64,000 bases of DNA from Thalassospira lucentensis MCCC 1A00383 = DSM 14000. Lineage in GTDB: Bacteria; Pseudomonadota; Alphaproteobacteria; Rhodospirillales; Thalassospiraceae. The stretch covers positions 310,001 to 374,000 of the forward strand of contig NZ_ATWN01000002.1 in the NCBI RefSeq assembly GCF_000421265.1. The letters are read 5' to 3'. The translations under genes and the position numbers were made by a program. Below are positions 28,035-36,695 of the stretch, in pieces; position 1 is the stretch's first letter; each line of letters begins with the position of its first letter. Under the pieces are notes generated by a model. That model made no database searches and was not told the origin of the DNA. It saw only the letters and a program-made list of their open reading frames with translations.

Positions 28035-29441
28035 ATGAAACGCAAAAAAATACTGATCTTCGTGGATCTTGACATGTTAGTACGTCACTTTATCAAAAGT
28101 GGCGTACTAAACGATTTGGAAGAAGACTTTGACGTCAAGTATGTCTTTCATCGTGATTCTTCGTCGGAAAAAAAATCCGTATACACAGATCCTTCTGTTC
28201 TGGGATTAAAGGACTGGTGTTGGTTCGATTTGCCTCGCACACGAGGCGGCAGTTGGGATCACTTATACACACCAGGCACTCTGTGGAATCTCCGGAAATC
28301 AGACTACTTTAAAGACCGGCTCGAACTGGCGTATTTGACACGTCAACCAAAATGGGTTGATAGATACAACTTCCTCGTGAAGTCGAAATTGTATCCGCTT
28401 TATAGTCTTGTCTTTAAAGCGTGCATGGGCGTTTACAAGCCCATGATTGACTTTCTTGATGAAGAAAAACCTGACTTGATTATTCATCCCACCATTTTGC
28501 AAGGTATGTTCATTAATGACCTTCTTTTGGCGGCGCGACAAAAAGCAATCCCTTCTTTGCTGCTGATGAATAGTTGGGACAATCCATCTCAAAAGGCGGC
28601 TGTAACAGGGTTTCCTGATAAGCTGGCGGTTTGGGGACGCCAGACATATAACCATGCGCGTGATTATATGGGTATACCTGAAGATCGTCTGGAAATACTG
28701 GGCGCAGCGCAGTTTGACGTTTATCGGGATCCTGTTCAGGAAGACGATGATCTTTTGCGCGAAATGTTCGGTGTTCCAAAGGGAGTGCCAATTGTCCTTT
28801 ATGGCGGGACAAGCAAAAGTGTTATTGAGTCGGTGCATTTGGAGGCGCTCGATAAAGCAATTGCCTCAGGGATACTCCCAGAATGTCATATTCTTTATCG
28901 TCCTCACCCATGGAGAGGTCCGCTTCTGCCAGGTGAGAAAAGCTTTTATGATCTGGGTCTATCGCACGTGTCTCTCGACCCATTCATGAAAGATTACTAC
29001 GATAGTCAGGTTCTAAATCAGACAAAGTACTCTGCCTTTGATCTTGCTGATTACAAAGTCACTGCTCGTTTGATGAAATTGATTGATGCGGTTGTTTCCC
29101 CTTTGTCTACAATTCTCCTCGAAGCGGTGATGCATGAAAAACCGGTTCAGATTTTGCATCCCAAGGAAGTCGCCGGTGATATGGCAAAGCTTGTTTCAGA
29201 GCTTGGCCCTAGGTTGGTGCATTTCGTAGATTTGAAGGGTGATGGTATTCTCGTCAGTGATACAACGGATCAGATGGTTGCAGGTGTGGCAAAACTTCTA
29301 AGTATCAAAGACCGACAGGACATAAAGCAGTCACTGCGAGAGACTGCGGCGTTTTTTGTCGACATGTCCGGGCCTAGATATGGCCAAGCGCTACGTCGTC
29401 TTGCCGCAAGCATGACCTCTGAGAAAAACAAGAAGAATTAA
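28035..29441 (+). CDS. Predicted GT-B-like glycosyltransferase, family unassigned
   Basis: This 468-residue protein has no family I can name. It has a GT-B-like layout: an N-terminal domain ending around HPTILQGMF, a linker PDKLAVWGRQTYNHA, then a donor domain with IVLYGGTSKS, ILYRPHPWRGP and DAVVSPLSTILLEAVMHEKPVQIL, similar in outline to CDP-glycerol glycerophosphotransferase or capsule transferases. ATG 28035 is chosen; the frame is open upstream to 27936 but overlaps sqdB there. It follows sqdB by 32 bases and could be the transferase that uses UDP-sulfoquinovose. Confidence 0.6.
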   Translation: MKRKKILIFVDLDMLVRHFIKSGVLNDLEEDFDVKYVFHRDSSSEKKSVYTDPSVLGLKDWCWFDLPRTRGGSWDHLYTPGTLWNLRKSDYFKDRLELAYLTRQPKWVDRYNFLVKSKLYPLYSLVFKACMGVYKPMIDFLDEEKPDLIIHPTILQGMFINDLLLAARQKAIPSLLLMNSWDNPSQKAAVTGFPDKLAVWGRQTYNHARDYMGIPEDRLEILGAAQFDVYRDPVQEDDDLLREMFGVPKGVPIVLYGGTSKSVIESVHLEALDKAIASGILPECHILYRPHPWRGPLLPGEKSFYDLGLSHVSLDPFMKDYYDSQVLNQTKYSAFDLADYKVTARLMKLIDAVVSPLSTILLEAVMHEKPVQILHPKEVAGDMAKLVSELGPRLVHFVDLKGDGILVSDTTDQMVAGVAKLLSIKDRQDIKQSLRETAAFFVDMSGPRYGQALRRLAASMTSEKNKKN

Positions 29442-29450
29442 GGTTCTGAA

Positions 29451-30413
29451 ATGAGCAAAATCGCAGTGACGGGCGGAGCAGGGCTGATTGGCTCCTATTT
29501 GGTTGATCAGCTTGTAGATGCAGGTGAACAGGTTGTCGTCGTCGACGATTTCAGCAAGGGCAAAAAAGAAAATCTCTCTCACGTTATCGGAAGATGTGAA
29601 GTTGTTGAAGGTGATCTTGAGGATGAAGGTTTTGCCGAGAAAGCCTTGTCAGGCTTAGATACCGTCTATCACTTGGCAAGCCGGGCGTATGGCATAGGGT
29701 ATTCGGTAGCCAATCATCTTGATATGCTTGAACACAATGAGCGCATTACGAACAATGTTTTAAGGGCCGTAAGGAAGAATCAGATCGGCAAGCTATTGGT
29801 GACGTCTTCTTCATGTGTTCACCGCGACGATACGTCAGATACCGTCGCCGAACTTCCGTTATTTGACGGAGAGCCCGAGATGGTTAACTGGGGTTATGGC
29901 TGGGCGAAGAGGTTTCTTGAACAAAAGGCGCTAATGTATGCGCGGGAAACCGGTGTCAAATTAACGATTGTACGCCCGTTCAATATTTACGGTGAACGCT
30001 ATAACTGGGTCGGTAGCAAGAGCCAGGCGATCCCAATGCTGGTGAAGAGGGTTCTTGACGGTAATGACCCTGTTGTTATTTGGGGTTCAGGAAATCAGCG
30101 GCGTAACTACTTGCACGCAAGGGATTGTGCAACGTTAATGAGACATTTTCTGGAAGTCGGTTATACCTCGGGACCAGTCAATATCGGTCTTCGAGAGACA
30201 ATCACGATGAATGGGCTCGTCGAAGCTATTTGCCGTGCCGCGGGCGTTTCACCTGCATTGGAACATGACCTGACCAAGCCAGAAGGACGTTTTGTCAAAA
30301 GTTCTGACGAAACCCTTCTGAGGTCTTTATTGCCAGATTTCGAGCCATCCGTTTCCATTCAAGAGGGGATGGCTTTAATGGTTGGCTGGTATCGGAAAAC
30401 ATTCATTGAATAG
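29451..30413 (+). CDS. NAD-dependent epimerase/dehydratase (extended SDR)
   Basis: This 320-residue nucleotide-sugar SDR has the Rossmann motif GGAGLIGSY at residues 8-16, Asp32 in VVVDDFSKG (NAD preference), VTSSSCVH for the Ser/Thr position, and the Tyr-x3-Lys in YGWAK near residue 145. It lacks clear dehydratase-specific motifs, so 4-epimerase or reductase activity is possible. It follows the GT-B-like gene by 9 bases and overlaps the next glycosyltransferase's longest frame. Substrate not determined. Confidence 0.8.
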   Translation: MSKIAVTGGAGLIGSYLVDQLVDAGEQVVVVDDFSKGKKENLSHVIGRCEVVEGDLEDEGFAEKALSGLDTVYHLASRAYGIGYSVANHLDMLEHNERITNNVLRAVRKNQIGKLLVTSSSCVHRDDTSDTVAELPLFDGEPEMVNWGYGWAKRFLEQKALMYARETGVKLTIVRPFNIYGERYNWVGSKSQAIPMLVKRVLDGNDPVVIWGSGNQRRNYLHARDCATLMRHFLEVGYTSGPVNIGLRETITMNGLVEAICRAAGVSPALEHDLTKPEGRFVKSSDETLLRSLLPDFEPSVSIQEGMALMVGWYRKTFIE

Positions 30414-31596
30414 GCTAAACCCTGTGTCTGGGAATTCCGAAAATAGTTTTAGGAACGTAAGTTTTCTTTTCCCCCTTTCGGGGCGAAACGCCAGAATTGA
30501 GCAGATTTCTTCTGGGCAAGCGCCTTCTGAATTTTTCTACGGGGGTCTGGCATTCGAGAGGGAGAATGGCGCACTTGGTTATGTCGATTTGCGCAAGGAC
30601 CCTGTCCAGTTCGTTCAGCGTGGTTTGTTGTTCTTTGAACGTTTGCGTAATCGATGGGCAAATTTTGGGTTAAGTAAGCAAAGGGTTGTTGCTTTCTCCG
30701 AGGATATTCCGCGTGATGAGATGGTTATCTCGTTTACGGATTCCGGCAGTTTGTCAATTGGCCGCTACCGGGAGAGTTTGTCGGGAAACCCTGTTCTGAT
30801 CGGCGGCTTCCATGGTTTGTGTGATATCGCAGCAGAAGTCAGTCCTTGGGCGCGTGGTTGGGCAAGACGAGAAATTCGTAAGAGTTTGTCCGGATTGGAT
30901 TATTGTTTTTTCTTTGGTGAGAAAGACAGAGAAGAAGCGATCAAGCTCTACGGTGTTGATCCGTCGCGCAGCCGTGTTTTTCCATTCGGTGTGGATTTAG
31001 CTTTTTGGCGTCCAGGTTTGGAAAGTGACAAAGGAAAAGATGGTCTCATTTTCTCTGTTGGTTCAGATCCAAAGCGAGATTACCCGTGTCTAATTGAGGC
31101 CCTTGGTGATAGACATAAAGCGCGCATTATAACCCGACTGCGGATTGATCCTAGCAGCATCAGTTCGAACGTAGAGCTGGTTTCCGGTTCGCTGCATGGC
31201 TCACAAATTACGGACCTTGTCTTGCGTGATTTGTATTGGCGGTCGAAAATGGTTGTTGTTCCCGTAAGGAATGTTATCCAGCCGTCAGGGTACAGTGTCT
31301 CTCTGCAGGCCATGGCTTGCGGGAAACCAGTTATTATCTCAAGTATTGATGGCTTGTGGGATCGGAAGATTCTTAAGCATAGAGAGAATTGTATCCTTGT
31401 GACACCGGGAGACACAGCGGCCTTACGCGATGCAATCGAGCTTTTGGACAAAGACGATATGTTGAGGAATGACTTGGGCCGAGCTGCGCGAGAAACTGCT
31501 GTCAATCACTTCGGCCTTGAGCGGATGGATAATGCATTGCTTTCAATGGTTGAAGATCTGCGGTCGGTGTACCCCAAAGAAAACAGGGCGGCCTAA
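30406..31596 (+). CDS. Glycosyltransferase, GT4-like
   Basis: This roughly 396-residue protein shows the GT4 donor domain in its C-terminal half: RVFPFGVDLAFW, then GLIFSVGSDPKRDY, and SGYSVSLQAMACGKPVIISS as a divergent E-x7-E region. The start is unclear: TTG 30406 and GTG 30424 are candidates, TTG 30382 is the longest, and all overlap or follow closely the SDR stop. Its stop overlaps the next gene's ATG as TAATG. The N-terminal acceptor domain is atypical, lacking the usual GGxE-like loop. Substrate unknown. Confidence 0.68.
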   Translation: MNRLNPVSGNSENSFRNVSFLFPLSGRNARIEQISSGQAPSEFFYGGLAFERENGALGYVDLRKDPVQFVQRGLLFFERLRNRWANFGLSKQRVVAFSEDIPRDEMVISFTDSGSLSIGRYRESLSGNPVLIGGFHGLCDIAAEVSPWARGWARREIRKSLSGLDYCFFFGEKDREEAIKLYGVDPSRSRVFPFGVDLAFWRPGLESDKGKDGLIFSVGSDPKRDYPCLIEALGDRHKARIITRLRIDPSSISSNVELVSGSLHGSQITDLVLRDLYWRSKMVVVPVRNVIQPSGYSVSLQAMACGKPVIISSIDGLWDRKILKHRENCILVTPGDTAALRDAIELLDKDDMLRNDLGRAARETAVNHFGLERMDNALLSMVEDLRSVYPKENRAA

Positions 31597-32600
31597 TGGG
31601 ACTGGGCGGCAATCTTATATGGACCGGCGTGTTTGATGCTATCCATGATCAAATGGGGCAAGTCGCGATAGCATGTGATACGCCGATGATAACTGATGTT
31701 TTGTCAGGGTATTGGTACCGCCGCGGCCGAAGCTATCAAAATGATCCAATATTCCTGAGCAATCCGGATATTGGTCATGTTGATGTCGTTCCCAAGGGAA
31801 AGATTTGCCATTTATTGGATGTTGCTTTCGAAAAACTGATTTCACGAAATAGCTTACGGCGTCGTTGGGAGAGCTTCGTTACATCGCGTACAATCAGTCA
31901 TTGGAAAAATGCAGGGGCGCCACTTTTTGTCCATATCGATATGCGGAACCACTCATACGCGAGAGCTCAGACTAAGAAGAAAACCTATTGGAAGTCGGGC
32001 GGCTGCGCAGCTCATGTTATTGCTAGAACCTTTGGTGTATCTGTAAAAGTTCCAAAGTGTAAATTTTTCCCGACCGACAGCGAGAACCTGAAGATTAAAA
32101 GGATTCTCGCGGCGCATTGTGTTTCCGAGCAGTTTGTCGCAATCGAGCCGGAAACCAACAGGGACTGGTTTGGCGATCTTCGGGCGTGGAAAATTGACCG
32201 CTGGCAGGCTCTTGTTTATCAGATCAAGCTTCTATACCCAAATCTGGATATTGTTCAACTTGGGGTCGGTGATCGAGAAGTGCTGACGGGCGTGACAGAT
32301 CTCACAGGGAGGACTTCTTTCAGGGAAGCAGCATCACTGATTGCCCGTTCTCGCCTGTTTATCGGTACAGAGGGCGGCCTCATGCATTTAGCTGCTTCTA
32401 TGGGGACGCCATCGGTAATACTTTGGGGGGGAATCACGCTTCCTGAGTTCGCAGGTTATCCGGATCAACACCATATTATTTGCCACTACGTAGACTGCGC
32501 TCCTTGTGGAAATTTAGGTTGGTGTGACTATGATCGTAAGTGCATGAACTCGATAGAAGTTGGCGAAGTTGTAGAAGCTGTGCGCTCTGAGTTAAATTGA
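31596..32600 (+). CDS. Glycosyltransferase family 9 (heptosyltransferase-like)
   Basis: This 334-residue protein resembles ADP-heptose:LPS heptosyltransferases. The N-terminus GLGGNLIWTGVFDAI corresponds to the GDxxxxTP glycine-rich loop, and the C-terminal donor site reads DLTGRTSFREAASLIARSRLFIGTEGGLMHLAASMGTPSVILWG, as in GT9. Four Cys residues cluster near the C-terminus (CAPCGNLGWCDYDRKC) and may bind metal. It is translationally coupled to the preceding GT4 gene by a 1-base overlap. It may add heptose or another sugar, but the donor is not established. Confidence 0.8.
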   Translation: MGLGGNLIWTGVFDAIHDQMGQVAIACDTPMITDVLSGYWYRRGRSYQNDPIFLSNPDIGHVDVVPKGKICHLLDVAFEKLISRNSLRRRWESFVTSRTISHWKNAGAPLFVHIDMRNHSYARAQTKKKTYWKSGGCAAHVIARTFGVSVKVPKCKFFPTDSENLKIKRILAAHCVSEQFVAIEPETNRDWFGDLRAWKIDRWQALVYQIKLLYPNLDIVQLGVGDREVLTGVTDLTGRTSFREAASLIARSRLFIGTEGGLMHLAASMGTPSVILWGGITLPEFAGYPDQHHIICHYVDCAPCGNLGWCDYDRKCMNSIEVGEVVEAVRSELN

Positions 32601-32657
32601 TTTGTAAACTAGAACCTTTCGTCAGCAACCTTTAACGAGGGAATACTGAGGTCGTGA

Positions 32658-33341
32658 ATGGGAAATAACTCTCAAAATATTCTAGTCGTTGCCGCCCATA
32701 GTGATGATGAGGCGTTGGGCTGTGGGGCAACAATTGCACGCCACGTGGCCCATGGAGACAATGTTTCTGTTATTTCGATGACAGATGGCGTTGGTGCCAG
32801 AGATTCTGGAGATTCAGGAATCCTTTCGCGCCGGGAAGCCGCAGAAAAGTCATCGCAAGTCCTTGGTTTCGCGTGGGCGGCTCAAGGTAACTTTCCTGAC
32901 AATGCATTAGACACAGTGCCTCTAATTGACCTTATTAAGTTCATCGAAGCGGTAAAGAAAGAACGACAACCATCATTGGTTTATACGCATTCCTTTGCGG
33001 ATTTGAACATAGATCACCGTCGGGTGTGCCAAGCGGTCTTGACCGCATTCCGCCCTCAGCCGGCTGAAGTTTGTCAGGAAATTCGGTGTTTTGAGACTGT
33101 GTCTGCAACTGACTATGGGCAAAATTCGGGAGCCTGCGCATTTTCCCCGAATCTGTTTATAAATATTGAACCGTTTTGGATGAAAAAAGTTGCGGCTTTA
33201 GAGGCGTATCATCTCGAAATGCGCGAAGTTCCACATTCTAGATCCATCGAAGGATTGGAAATTCTCGCAAAGTTACGAGGCTTTCAGAACGGCATTCCAA
33301 TGGCAGAAGCGTTTGAGGTTCTACGGAAAATCGAACGATGA
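32658..33341 (+). CDS. PIG-L/LmbE-family N-deacetylase
   Basis: This 227-residue protein has the PIG-L zinc hydrolase signature AHSDDEALGCG near residue 13 and a second metal region in THSFADLNIDHRRV near residue 113. These enzymes remove N-acetyl groups from GlcNAc-containing substrates. It overlaps the following formyltransferase-like gene as ATGA. The order deacetylase, formyltransferase, N-acetyltransferase fusion, PseI suggests it exposes an amino group on a nonulosonic acid precursor for re-acylation. This is inference from context. Confidence 0.82.
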   Translation: MGNNSQNILVVAAHSDDEALGCGATIARHVAHGDNVSVISMTDGVGARDSGDSGILSRREAAEKSSQVLGFAWAAQGNFPDNALDTVPLIDLIKFIEAVKKERQPSLVYTHSFADLNIDHRRVCQAVLTAFRPQPAEVCQEIRCFETVSATDYGQNSGACAFSPNLFINIEPFWMKKVAALEAYHLEMREVPHSRSIEGLEILAKLRGFQNGIPMAEAFEVLRKIER

Positions 33342-34027
33342 AAAAATATGGTCTGGCTATTCAAAATGCCTTGGTTGAAGAGGCATTGGAAACAAAAGGA
33401 CTTGTTTCTAATGCGTCATTTGTTGTCAGAACGCCTGATGAATTAATAGCCATTTTTGATGGTCCCAAACTTAACGTGGACTATCTGTTTTTCCCACACT
33501 GGTCACACATTGTTCCAGAAAAGATTTACGAACAGATCGAGTGCGTTTGCTTCCATTCTACGCCGCTGCCCTATGGTAGAGGGGGATCACCCGTTCAGAA
33601 CATGATCCTACGAGGCTTCGAACAAACCGAGATTTGCGCTCTTCGGATGACCGAAAAACTTGATGCAGGTCCGGTTTATTTGCGCCTTAGTCAGTCATTG
33701 AATGGGCCCGCCCATAAGATATTTTCGAGTATCTATAAAAAGATAGCTGGAATGATGATTGAAATGCTGACCCACGACCTCGAGCCAATTGAGCAGCAAG
33801 GGAGCGTAACACAATTCAAGCGACTGAGTGGCGCTGACAACGAGTTGCCAACGTTTGGATCAATAAACTCACTCTATGACCATATTAGAATGACTGATGC
33901 AGATGCTTATCCTTCCGCTTGGCTGCGGTATGGCGACTGGGTATTGGAATTTAGAGACGCTGTGCTAAACGGTGACAGAGTAAGTGCAACTGTCAATATT
34001 CGAAGATCTGATGGCAATCATGAGTGA
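33338..34027 (+). CDS. Formyltransferase-like protein (Fmt/N10-formyl-THF-dependent family)
   Basis: This 229-residue protein resembles the formyltransferase domain that uses N10-formyl-tetrahydrofolate. The region FHSTPLPYGRGGSPVQNMI supplies the catalytic His, and TEKLDAGPVY supplies the catalytic Asp. The Asn two residues before the His in Fmt-type enzymes is Cys here, so the active site is a variant. Together with the N-deacetylase encoded upstream (ATGA overlap), it could N-formylate a nonulosonic acid precursor; N-formyl pseudaminic acids are known elsewhere. It overlaps the next gene by 8 bases. Confidence 0.75.
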   Translation: MKKYGLAIQNALVEEALETKGLVSNASFVVRTPDELIAIFDGPKLNVDYLFFPHWSHIVPEKIYEQIECVCFHSTPLPYGRGGSPVQNMILRGFEQTEICALRMTEKLDAGPVYLRLSQSLNGPAHKIFSSIYKKIAGMMIEMLTHDLEPIEQQGSVTQFKRLSGADNELPTFGSINSLYDHIRMTDADAYPSAWLRYGDWVLEFRDAVLNGDRVSATVNIRRSDGNHE

Positions 34028-35036
34028 TGTGACTTATCGGACTGCTGTGTTTTCTGACTCAGAAAATATACGTTCATGGCGAAATGATCCTGTTGCGCGC
34101 TCTTTTTTTCGGGACAGTTCTGTTGTTGACGAAGAAAGCCATAATAAATGGTTTACTGCTTGCCTTGCCGATACGAATGCTCATCTTTTTATTGCAGAGA
34201 TTGCAGGGGAGGCTGTTGGGGTGGTTCGGTATCAGCTCAGGACAGATGAAAAGGGTTATGATGTTAGCATAAATTTGAATCCGACTTGGCGCGGAGTGGG
34301 GCTGGGAAAGATGCTCCTAAAAGACACTCTTCCTCCATTGGCACAGCGATTGAATTATGACCGCTTTGAGTTGCATGCAGCAATTTTGCCGTCAAACATC
34401 GCGAGTATTAAGTCATTTAGAAACGTGGGCTATGAGCTGAAAAGCAGTTCAAAATGCGATGAAATGATTGAGCTGATTTATAAATGGCCGCAATTCGATG
34501 CGGTTATTTGTTTGGCCAACGACTTTGATAGTGATGGTGAACTCAACAAAGAGTCCAAGCTGAGGCTCGATGCCGCCGTATGCATTGTTAAGTCGTATGA
34601 AGTGCCCAGGTTGGTCACCACCGGGTGGTCCGGAGCTTTAAGTTCGCGTGTCAGTCTCGCAAATGCAATGGCCACGAGGGCCGTTGGTGTTTGCGGGCTT
34701 GAGGCGGACATGATCTATAGAGATGAACGACCAAGAGATACAGTGGGCGAAGCGATATACCTTGCAAAAGATGCACTTCCGGTCTTCGCGTGGAAAAAAG
34801 TAGCTGTTGTGACCGGAGACTGGCATGTCGCACGCGCACGACACGTGTTCTCTCGGGTCTTTGGAGACCTTTGCAGTATTGACTGGTTTCCGGTAACCAG
34901 TGAGCCAGCGTATTGGGAGTCAGAGGCACAAAATAGTTCAAGAATGAAATTTGACCAGATGGTACACGGTATAACTTCCGGAGATGTCAGTGGCTTCTTC
35001 GCTAAAATGATGTCGCAACATCCTTTGTATATGTAG
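34020..35036 (+). CDS. GNAT acetyltransferase fused to a YdcF/ElyC-like (DUF218) domain
   Basis: This 338-residue protein has two domains. Residues about 1-155 form a GNAT acetyltransferase with NPTWRGVGLGKMLLK (acetyl-CoA loop) and SNIASIKSFRNVGY. Residues about 160-335 resemble the YdcF/SanA/ElyC domain: FDAVICLANDFD, LVTTGWSG, ERPRDTVGEAIYLAKD and VAVVTGDWHVARARHVF. No membrane segment is seen. ATG 34020 is chosen; ATG 34011 is an alternative. It sits between a formyltransferase-like gene and pseI, so the GNAT part may be a PseH equivalent, while the YdcF-like part has no assigned role in this pathway. Confidence 0.72.
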   Translation: MSDVTYRTAVFSDSENIRSWRNDPVARSFFRDSSVVDEESHNKWFTACLADTNAHLFIAEIAGEAVGVVRYQLRTDEKGYDVSINLNPTWRGVGLGKMLLKDTLPPLAQRLNYDRFELHAAILPSNIASIKSFRNVGYELKSSSKCDEMIELIYKWPQFDAVICLANDFDSDGELNKESKLRLDAAVCIVKSYEVPRLVTTGWSGALSSRVSLANAMATRAVGVCGLEADMIYRDERPRDTVGEAIYLAKDALPVFAWKKVAVVTGDWHVARARHVFSRVFGDLCSIDWFPVTSEPAYWESEAQNSSRMKFDQMVHGITSGDVSGFFAKMMSQHPLYM

Positions 35037-35066
35037 ATCGATACCAATAGCTAAAAGTCAGGCACA

Positions 35067-36080
35067 ATGAGCACATTAAAAAGACCATTCATCATTGCCG
35101 AAGTCTCAGGAAACCATAATGGTTCTATTGAACGGGCGAAGGAAATTATTTCATCTGCGGCAACAAATGGCGCCAGCTGTGTGAAGTTGCAGACCTATAC
35201 TGCCGACACGATGACCATTCGATCTGACAAACCGGATTTTCAAATCAAGGGCGGTTTGTGGGATGGTAGAAACCTGTATGAGTTATACGAGTGGGCGCAA
35301 ACTCCTTATGAGTGGCAAAAGCCGCTGTTCGATCACGCGCGGAGTTTGGGTATTGAATGTATTAGTACGCCATTTGACGAGACTGCTGTTGATCTGCTTG
35401 TAGACATTGGATGTCCTAAAATTAAGATAGCTTCGTTCGAAGTAACGGACCTTCCTCTTATTAAGTATATTGCCGAAACGAAGAAGCCTGTGATCATGTC
35501 AACTGGTATGGCGAATAAGCAGGAAATTTCCGATGCTTTGGAGCTGCTTCACAAGTATGGCAACGGTGAGGTTATGCTTCTGCATTGTGTAAGTGGTTAT
35601 CCAACACCGGCTGAGCAGATGAACCTGAATGCTATTGGTGTCTTGAAGTCAGAATTTGGCTGTTCTGTCGGTCTGTCTGATCATACATTGGGAAATCAGG
35701 CGGCCATTGCCGCTGTTGCATTAGGTGCGGAGGTCATTGAAAAACACTTTACTCTACGCCGAGCTGATGGTGGCCCTGATGCAGCATTTTCTATGGAGCC
35801 TGAAGAGCTTGCAGCTTTAGTCCGCGACTGCAAAACGGTCTATGACGCGTTGGGTAACGGTGCCTTTGATTTAGTCGCTGCCGAGCAGGAAAACGTAAAG
35901 TTCCGTCGTTCTATCTATGCTGTGAAGAGCATAAAGGCAGGTGAAGCGTTCTCACAGGACAATATTCGTCGGATACGCCCTGGATTTGGTTTGGAGCCGA
36001 AATACTTCGATCTTGTTCTTGGAAAACTAGCGCTTCGTGATTTTTCTGCTGGAGATCCGCTAACAAAAGCAGACTTGTAG
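35067..36080 (+). CDS. pseI: PseI-type pseudaminic acid synthase (NeuB family)
   Basis: This 337-residue enzyme condenses phosphoenolpyruvate with a 6-deoxy diamino hexose to form pseudaminic acid. PseI-like features are PFIIAEVSGNHNGSIERAKEI, KLQTYTADTMT, GGLWDGRNLYELYEWAQTPYEW (the loop characteristic of PseI), KIASFEVTDLPLI, STGMA and EKHFTLRRADGGPDAAFS. A C-terminal SAF-like domain follows (RSIYAVKSIKAGEAF). It is clearly different from the NeuB-type enzyme at 23.9 kb. It is the last gene of the island's rightward operon and is followed by a hairpin at 36142-36168. Confidence 0.9.
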   Translation: MSTLKRPFIIAEVSGNHNGSIERAKEIISSAATNGASCVKLQTYTADTMTIRSDKPDFQIKGGLWDGRNLYELYEWAQTPYEWQKPLFDHARSLGIECISTPFDETAVDLLVDIGCPKIKIASFEVTDLPLIKYIAETKKPVIMSTGMANKQEISDALELLHKYGNGEVMLLHCVSGYPTPAEQMNLNAIGVLKSEFGCSVGLSDHTLGNQAAIAAVALGAEVIEKHFTLRRADGGPDAAFSMEPEELAALVRDCKTVYDALGNGAFDLVAAEQENVKFRRSIYAVKSIKAGEAFSQDNIRRIRPGFGLEPKYFDLVLGKLALRDFSAGDPLTKADL

Positions 36081-36141
36081 TTGACAACGCCTAGTTTGGT
36101 TGCTCGGGGGCGAGCTTGATCCATTGATGTACAACTTAACA

Positions 36142-36168
36142 ATCCCTTCTGTTGGCCGCAGAAGGGAT
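36142..36168. terminator. Hairpin after pseI, candidate terminator
   Basis: A perfect 10-base inverted repeat (ATCCCTTCTG and CAGAAGGGAT) with a 7-base loop lies 61 bases after pseI and 31 bases before the tRNA 3' end. Neither side has a T run, so an intrinsic terminator is likely but unproven; it could serve both the pseI operon and the tRNA. Confidence 0.45.
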
Positions 36169-36198
36169 ATACCATCAAAAAATATATTTAATAGAAAA

Positions 36199-36288
<90 letters not shown>

Positions 36289-36316
36289 GCATGTGTGGTC
36301 TTGGCGTTCGAGGCGG

Positions 36317-36345
36317 TGTTTACCCATCCTCGCGCCAGAATGCAA
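36317..36345 (-). promoter_or_regulatory. Candidate promoter for tRNA-Ser
   Basis: On the minus strand a -35-like TTGCAT and a -10-like TAAACA are separated by 17 bases. The implied start of transcription is roughly 20 bases upstream of the tRNA 5' end. Assigned by eye from spacing and resemblance to sigma-70 elements. Confidence 0.4.
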
Positions 36346-36578
36346 GAGAGAAAACGCATTTTGGGTCAACTCTTTTGGATCGTCGTTCAGCTCGTGCAGG
36401 TGCATGCTCTCTCAATCCAGTCCTTATGCCGCCGGTTAACTGAAGCGGGGCGGCTTGCGCCTCAAATGCCGGGTTGAGTGCGCGGTGGATTTCCCCGGCG
36501 AGATTATGGCTGCACGGTTCGCCGGGCAGCCATGCGCACTAAGGCCATGCAAAACCCGCGCGGCATCACGCTTTGGAG

Positions 36579-36607
36579 TTGACTCTTGGGGCCAAAAACG
36601 GTAATTC
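36579..36607 (+). promoter_or_regulatory. Candidate sigma-70-type promoter of rplU-rpmA
   Basis: TTGACT and TAATTC are separated by exactly 17 bases, close to the sigma-70 consensus, and lie about 90 bases upstream of the rplU start. This leaves a leader that could hold regulation, though no riboswitch-like structure was recognised. Confidence 0.5.
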
Positions 36608-36695
36608 ACCCGTTCTTCGCAGCGGTTCGGTATCAGTTAGCAGCGACACCGAAGCGCGCGTTTTGATTCCAGAATGATTTTTCAGGAAGTTTTAG

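Larger units (their letters stand above)
36289..36695. other. 407-base intergenic region between tRNA-Ser and rplU
   Basis: No gene is supported here. The region carries the candidate tRNA promoter at its left end and the candidate rplU promoter near its right end; short frames present are reading-frame noise. The remaining sequence is G+C-rich and has no repeat that I could identify. Confidence 0.5.
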
